Part shown: piece by piece, positions 6,365 through 8,810 of the stretch | Layout of the letters: each line of letters begins with the position of its first letter | How positions within the stretch are numbered: position 1 is the stretch's first letter | Assembly: GCA_937910385.1 (NCBI GenBank) | Contig: CALEPT010000104.1 | Coordinates: forward strand, 1 to 8,810 | Direction of reading: 5' to 3' | From: an uncultured Ruminococcus sp. | GTDB taxonomy: Bacteria; Bacillota; Clostridia; Oscillospirales; Ruminococcaceae | DNA: 8,810 nucleotides | The notes under the pieces: model-generated | What the model was told of the DNA's origin: nothing | Seen by the model: only the letters and a program-made list of their open reading frames with translations | Database searches by the model: none | Translations under genes and position numbers: made by a program

Positions 6365-7642
6365 TTATTTTCCTGTATCTTTGTCAGTCTCTTTTGATAT
6401 ATTTTCTTCAGGTCTTATGCCCCGGTAGCGGAAACAGATGAAATCTGCCGTCAGTGCCAGAGCTTCTGCAACTATCATGAGCCATGTATATTTGTCTCTC
6501 AATACCAGCCGCTTTGACATATCCTCTGTGAAAATGAATATCAGCACGGCTGTGACTGCTATCAGCAGTTCGATCACTATGCCTGCCCTCATTTTATATA
6601 CAAATCTCCTGAGGTCGTCATATAGTGTTTTTATGCGTTTATCAGTATCCTTTTGATCCTTGATCTCCTTTGACTTGCGCCGTGCGTAGCCAAGCTGTCG
6701 GTATTTCTTGCGCAGTGAAAAAAATGGCAGGAACGTCAGCACTGTAAGGGTCAGTGATACAAGATTCAAAAAAGCCCAGTGGTCACTATTTGAATAATGC
6801 CCAACAGCCTTCATCATTTTCGTGACTTTATTGCCTGCGGAACTATTGTTATTTTTTCCGGTATAGTCAGCAAGGCTATCGTTAGACGGATCATGAGGCT
6901 CAAGACTTGCGAAAAGCACTATCCTTCCATTGGTGACAGCATCTGTGCAGGTAGAAAGAGCAAGGAGGCTGTCGTTCTGCTCAGGAAGTGCTGAAACGTT
7001 GACGGCGTGTTCGTTTATATAATCCTTCAGTTCAGGATAAAGTTCCTCAGCTCCTGAATCGGTATTGTAAATTGTTCCGTTATAAGAATCGGTCGATATA
7101 CAGGCAAATATCCTGAGATCGTATGTGCCTTCCTCTGTCTGGAGGACGCCTGAATTGTGAGTATCGAAATAATCCTTATCCAAGTATTTGTCTATATCAC
7201 CGAACATTGCGCCATTTTCCATATGGTGACCGTAAATAATATTGTACCAGTCATCAAATCCGGCGCTGTTTCCGGCCGAAAGATAAATCGAGCCAGTCAG
7301 AGTAGCGTTGCCGTAAATATCCTTATTGAGATATTCCAGATCATCATTTCCCTGTACTACGGGATAGTTGATGTGAGTACCGAACAGTTCCAGCCAGCCC
7401 ACCGTGTCAGGATTTATCATCTTCAGCTCATCAAATCCCTCTGACTTCGCATTGCCGTCCTCATCATAGGTCTGGACCGGGCGGTACTGAAGAAGATCAT
7501 AAGACACAAATGCAGACTGATTGGTGTAAAAGATATCATACAGCACATACATACCATACATGAACAATAGAGAGGCTGCCAACAGCACAAACGCCATAAG
7601 TATGCGGTTTGCTGCAGAAGCTGCTTTATTGAGTCGTTTCAA
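6365..7642 (-). CDS. srtB: Class B sortase with a three-span C-terminal membrane extension
   Basis: This is a membrane cysteine transpeptidase that cuts a sorting signal at Thr-Gly and joins the Thr to an amine on the wall or on another pilin. Seen in 425 residues: a membrane anchor (13-37); the class B core with NPDTVGWLELFGTHINYPV (77-95), catalytic His139 in IYGHHMENGAMFGD, Cys232 in LSTC, and Arg240 in NGRIVLF. The core ends near 250, where class B enzymes of about 220-280 residues normally stop. Here about 170 residues follow, with predicted spans at 289-308, 353-371 and 386-404 and a strongly basic stretch (311-352) between the first two. The positive charges put that stretch inside the cell. 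The TTG start is set by GGGGTGA (7653-7647). It lies 18 bases after the signal-peptidase-like gene and 42 before its probable substrate. The class is certain; whether it polymerises pilins or only anchors to the wall is open. Confidence 0.93.
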   Translation of the reverse strand: MKRLNKAASAANRILMAFVLLAASLLFMYGMYVLYDIFYTNQSAFVSYDLLQYRPVQTYDEDGNAKSEGFDELKMINPDTVGWLELFGTHINYPVVQGNDDLEYLNKDIYGNATLTGSIYLSAGNSAGFDDWYNIIYGHHMENGAMFGDIDKYLDKDYFDTHNSGVLQTEEGTYDLRIFACISTDSYNGTIYNTDSGAEELYPELKDYINEHAVNVSALPEQNDSLLALSTCTDAVTNGRIVLFASLEPHDPSNDSLADYTGKNNNSSAGNKVTKMMKAVGHYSNSDHWAFLNLVSLTLTVLTFLPFFSLRKKYRQLGYARRKSKEIKDQKDTDKRIKTLYDDLRRFVYKMRAGIVIELLIAVTAVLIFIFTEDMSKRLVLRDKYTWLMIVAEALALTADFICFRYRGIRPEENISKETDKDTGK

Positions 7643-7646
7643 AGCA

Positions 7647-7653
7647 TCACCCC
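7647..7653 (-). promoter_or_regulatory. Ribosome binding site of the sortase gene
   Basis: GGGGTGA lies 4 bases before TTG at 7642. The nearby ATG at 7648 is out of frame and meets TGA after one codon, and the next in-frame ATG (codon 16) lies inside the membrane anchor. TTG is therefore the likely start. Confidence 0.7.
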
Positions 7654-7660
7654 ACTGCCG

Positions 7661-8236
7661 TTAGAGATCGTTTCTTCTTACTATGGTGATGACCTTGCCT
7701 TTGATCTCAGCTTTGGTAACACTTCCGTAATATCTGCTGTCCTCGCCTCCGTTCCTGCGGTCGCAAAGGATGAAATATTCATCATCTCCGAGCTTTACAG
7801 GATATTCTACAAAGCCTTCATATCTCGGAGTAGATGTATACACATTTGATTCGATCACGGTATTTCCGTTTATGACAAGTTTCTCAGCATCGGTTATATC
7901 CACTGTATCTCCTGGAACTGCGACTATCCTTCCTATGTAAGTATTATTGTTCTTCGTCACCGCCACTATGTCCTGAGCATTGAACTCACGGCTCAATCTG
8001 TAGTATAAGATAAGATCGCCTGACTTGATATTAGGAGACATATCAGAATTGGGAGCCTGCATAAGCCCTAAAACAAAACCGAACATCAGCCAGATAACTG
8101 TGACTATAATAAGGCAGTTAAGCAAAAACAGCTGTATCGGATTCATAGGGGACTTTTTTTCAGCCTTCTCCGGCTTATCTTCCGTAACATCCTCCTGAAC
8201 AGTACTGTTATCATTGTTTTCAGCCATTTTTCGCAA
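7661..8236 (-). CDS. Signal peptidase I homologue lacking the Ser-Lys dyad (SipA-like pilus assembly factor)
   Basis: This 191-residue protein has an acidic/basic cytoplasmic N-terminus (1-37), one membrane span (about 38-58) and an S26-family outer domain. The family boxes are readable: NSDMSPNIKSGDLILYY (63-79), YIGRIVAVPGDTV (100-112) and CDRRNGGEDSRYYGSV (158-173). In active type I signal peptidases the first box reads SMxP and the second has Lys before Arg (KRxxxxPGD). Here those positions are Asp65 and Gly102, so the catalytic pair is gone while the fold motifs PGD and DSRxxG remain. The same Ser-to-Asp and Lys-to-Gly changes are described for S. pyogenes SipA, which pilus polymerisation needs. 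The next gene is a class B sortase, which fits. I chose TTG at 8236 because AGGAGG (8247-8242) is 5 bases upstream; the in-frame ATG at 8227 would be about 14 bases away, and a TTG at 8263 would place the ribosome site inside the gene. It is first in the operon. Annotation pipelines will probably call it an active signal peptidase, which I doubt. Confidence 0.87.
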   Translation of the reverse strand: MRKMAENNDNSTVQEDVTEDKPEKAEKKSPMNPIQLFLLNCLIIVTVIWLMFGFVLGLMQAPNSDMSPNIKSGDLILYYRLSREFNAQDIVAVTKNNNTYIGRIVAVPGDTVDITDAEKLVINGNTVIESNVYTSTPRYEGFVEYPVKLGDDEYFILCDRRNGGEDSRYYGSVTKAEIKGKVITIVRRNDL

Positions 8237-8241
8237 TTTAT

Positions 8242-8247
8242 CCTCCT
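8242..8247 (-). promoter_or_regulatory. Ribosome binding site of the signal-peptidase-like gene
   Basis: A perfect AGGAGG within AAAGGAGG lies 5 bases before TTG at 8236. It argues against both the upstream TTG (8263) and the downstream ATG (8227) as starts. Confidence 0.8.
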
Positions 8248-8304
8248 TTACGGACACTGCCAATACCTATTTACTGTATTATTTGATTTGCATATTTTTA
8301 TTAT

Positions 8305-8333
8305 ATTATACCATATAATCCGTATATAATCAA
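8305..8333 (-). promoter_or_regulatory. Sigma-A-type promoter of the operon
   Basis: The -35 box TTGATT (8333-8328) and the -10 box TATAAT (8310-8305) are separated by exactly 17 bases, and TGG before the -10 gives an extended -10. Transcription would begin near 8298, leaving a leader of about 60 bases. An A/T-tract (8358-8367) lies upstream as a possible UP-like element. The spacer carries a direct repeat GATTATAT (8331-8324 and 8320-8313) with an 11-base period, which could bind a regulator. No other good promoter is visible before the three downstream genes, so they are probably co-transcribed. Confidence 0.75.
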
Positions 8334-8586
8334 GACGCAAATTTAAAATGGCACCTCAAATTTTTTTGGATTCTTTTGTTTACTGTGCACAACACGAATT
8401 TACACAAGGTAATTTTATGGCCATCAACTACCTTGAGTTATATCTTTTCATCAAAAAGCACCGTTCAGAACGATTCAACAGATACTGTATTCTGATTATA
8501 CATGAGCCGATATCTAATTAGTTAATTTAAGGATCTATTCCAATTGAATTTATTTAACATAAAGTTCTTCAAGTTAAATAGAGACT
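8334..8586 (-). other. AT-rich non-coding region upstream of the operon
   Basis: No convincing gene is visible on either strand. It holds three small inverted repeats: CAAGGTA/TACCTTG (8405-8411 and 8429-8435), the palindrome CGTTCAGAACG (8462-8472), and TATTTAAC/GTTAAATA (8551-8558 and 8573-8580). None is followed by a T-tract in either direction. Two AAATTT boxes lie at 8339-8344 and 8358-8363. I see no known riboswitch. It probably combines operon control DNA with decayed sequence left by the insertion element to the right. Confidence 0.5.
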
Positions 8587-8810
8587 TTATATCATTCTAT
8601 ATTTATTCTCCCGACAAAAAAGTCCATGCCTCTGTAGGTAGTGAAAACTACATTCAAACGAGCTGTCTAAAGAACAGGCCAAACTGGTATAGAACGGTTT
8701 TACTCCCAACAAACGTCTGAGCGTAGATTCGTTAAAATCATCAGGCAGTGATATCTTTACATCTCCTACGGATAGTTCTATTTTCTCTGCTGTAGTTTCT
8801 GTTCCTGCGA
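8587..8810 (-). pseudogene. Truncated IS66-type accessory ORF (TnpA-like tail), continues past the window
   Basis: The minus frame is open from the window edge to TAA at 8589-8587 (73 codons visible). The first 36 codons contain IELSVGDVKISLPDDF and then NESTLRRLLGV, which match the usual C-terminal end of the small IS66 orf1 protein (a (V/I)xVGxxxIxLPDDF...LxRLL pattern, from memory). That protein normally stops a few residues after LRRLL. Here the frame runs on from about 8700 into a Cys/Phe/Tyr-rich sequence of no recognisable type, and the tnpB and transposase genes expected next are absent. The likeliest story is an insertion element whose 3' part was deleted or replaced. The short visible length limits certainty. 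Confidence 0.45.

Noticed and set aside
8237..8298. Riboswitch (for example c-di-GMP type) in the operon leader
   Set aside because: The leader is only about 60 bases and AT-rich, with no conserved riboswitch core visible there or further upstream.
8385..8429. Small minus-strand ORF of 14 codons beginning MAIKLPC
   Set aside because: The ribosome site is weak, it ends quickly, and it lies in AT-rich DNA where such frames arise by chance.
8405..8435. CAAGGTA/TACCTTG hairpin as a Rho-independent terminator
   Set aside because: The stem is only 7 bp with a 17-base loop and has no T-tract in either direction.
8462..8472. CGTTCAGAACG as a LexA (SOS) box
   Set aside because: The half-sites are in the wrong order and spacing for GAAC-N4-GTTC; it is only a short palindrome.
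8495..8500. A second TATAAT on the minus strand as a promoter
   Set aside because: No acceptable -35 box lies 16-18 bases upstream and no gene follows; such hexamers are common in AT-rich DNA.
1..8810. CRISPR array, tRNA or rRNA genes
   Set aside because: I saw no evenly spaced direct repeats, no cloverleaf with a CCA-type end, and no rRNA-like sequence.

Overview
The window looks like a cell-surface (pilus or adhesin) locus from a Gram-positive Firmicute. The likeliest group is gut or rumen Clostridia close to Ruminococcus. The grounds are the LPxTG-like sorting signal, a class B sortase, secretion signals ending in Ala/Ser-rich ASAxSASAA stretches, strong GGGGTGA or AGGAGG ribosome sites with TTG starts, and coding GC near 49%. 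The genus is an inference; there is no rRNA or housekeeping gene to settle it.

Every gene I can support lies on the minus strand and reads from right to left. At the right edge (8587-8810) is the tail of what looks like an IS66-type accessory protein that runs into unrelated sequence, so it is probably a dead insertion-sequence fragment. Then come about 250 bases of AT-rich non-coding DNA and a strong sigma-A-type promoter (8305-8333). From that promoter run three closely spaced genes: a signal-peptidase-like protein (8236-7661), a class B sortase with an unusual membrane tail (7642-6365), and a 1998-residue wall-anchored protein (6322-326). About 100 bases further on is a short secreted ORF (226-50) whose stop codon lies inside a long hairpin at the window edge.

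The three main genes make functional sense together. The signal-peptidase homologue has lost both catalytic residues: Ser is replaced by Asp and Lys by Gly. As I recall, the same two substitutions are reported for SipA, the pilus-assembly factor of Streptococcus pyogenes. SipA works there with a class B sortase, pilins carrying xxPTG-type signals, and an FctA/Spy0128 shaft protein. Here the neighbours are a class B sortase and a giant protein with a PAPTG sorting motif and one FctA-like domain. The locus therefore reads as a condensed, far-diverged relative of the SipA-dependent (FCT-type) pilus system, with the tip or adhesin protein hugely expanded by InlB-type repeats. No separate shaft pilin is visible. 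The broken small secreted ORF at the left edge could be its remnant, or the shaft may lie outside the window.

Other notable points are three successive TTG starts, two AT-rich islands inside the giant gene, four diverged C-terminal repeats split by the FctA-like domain, a hairpin covering the ribosome site of an 8-codon ORF after the giant gene, and an 11-bp-period direct repeat in the operon promoter.
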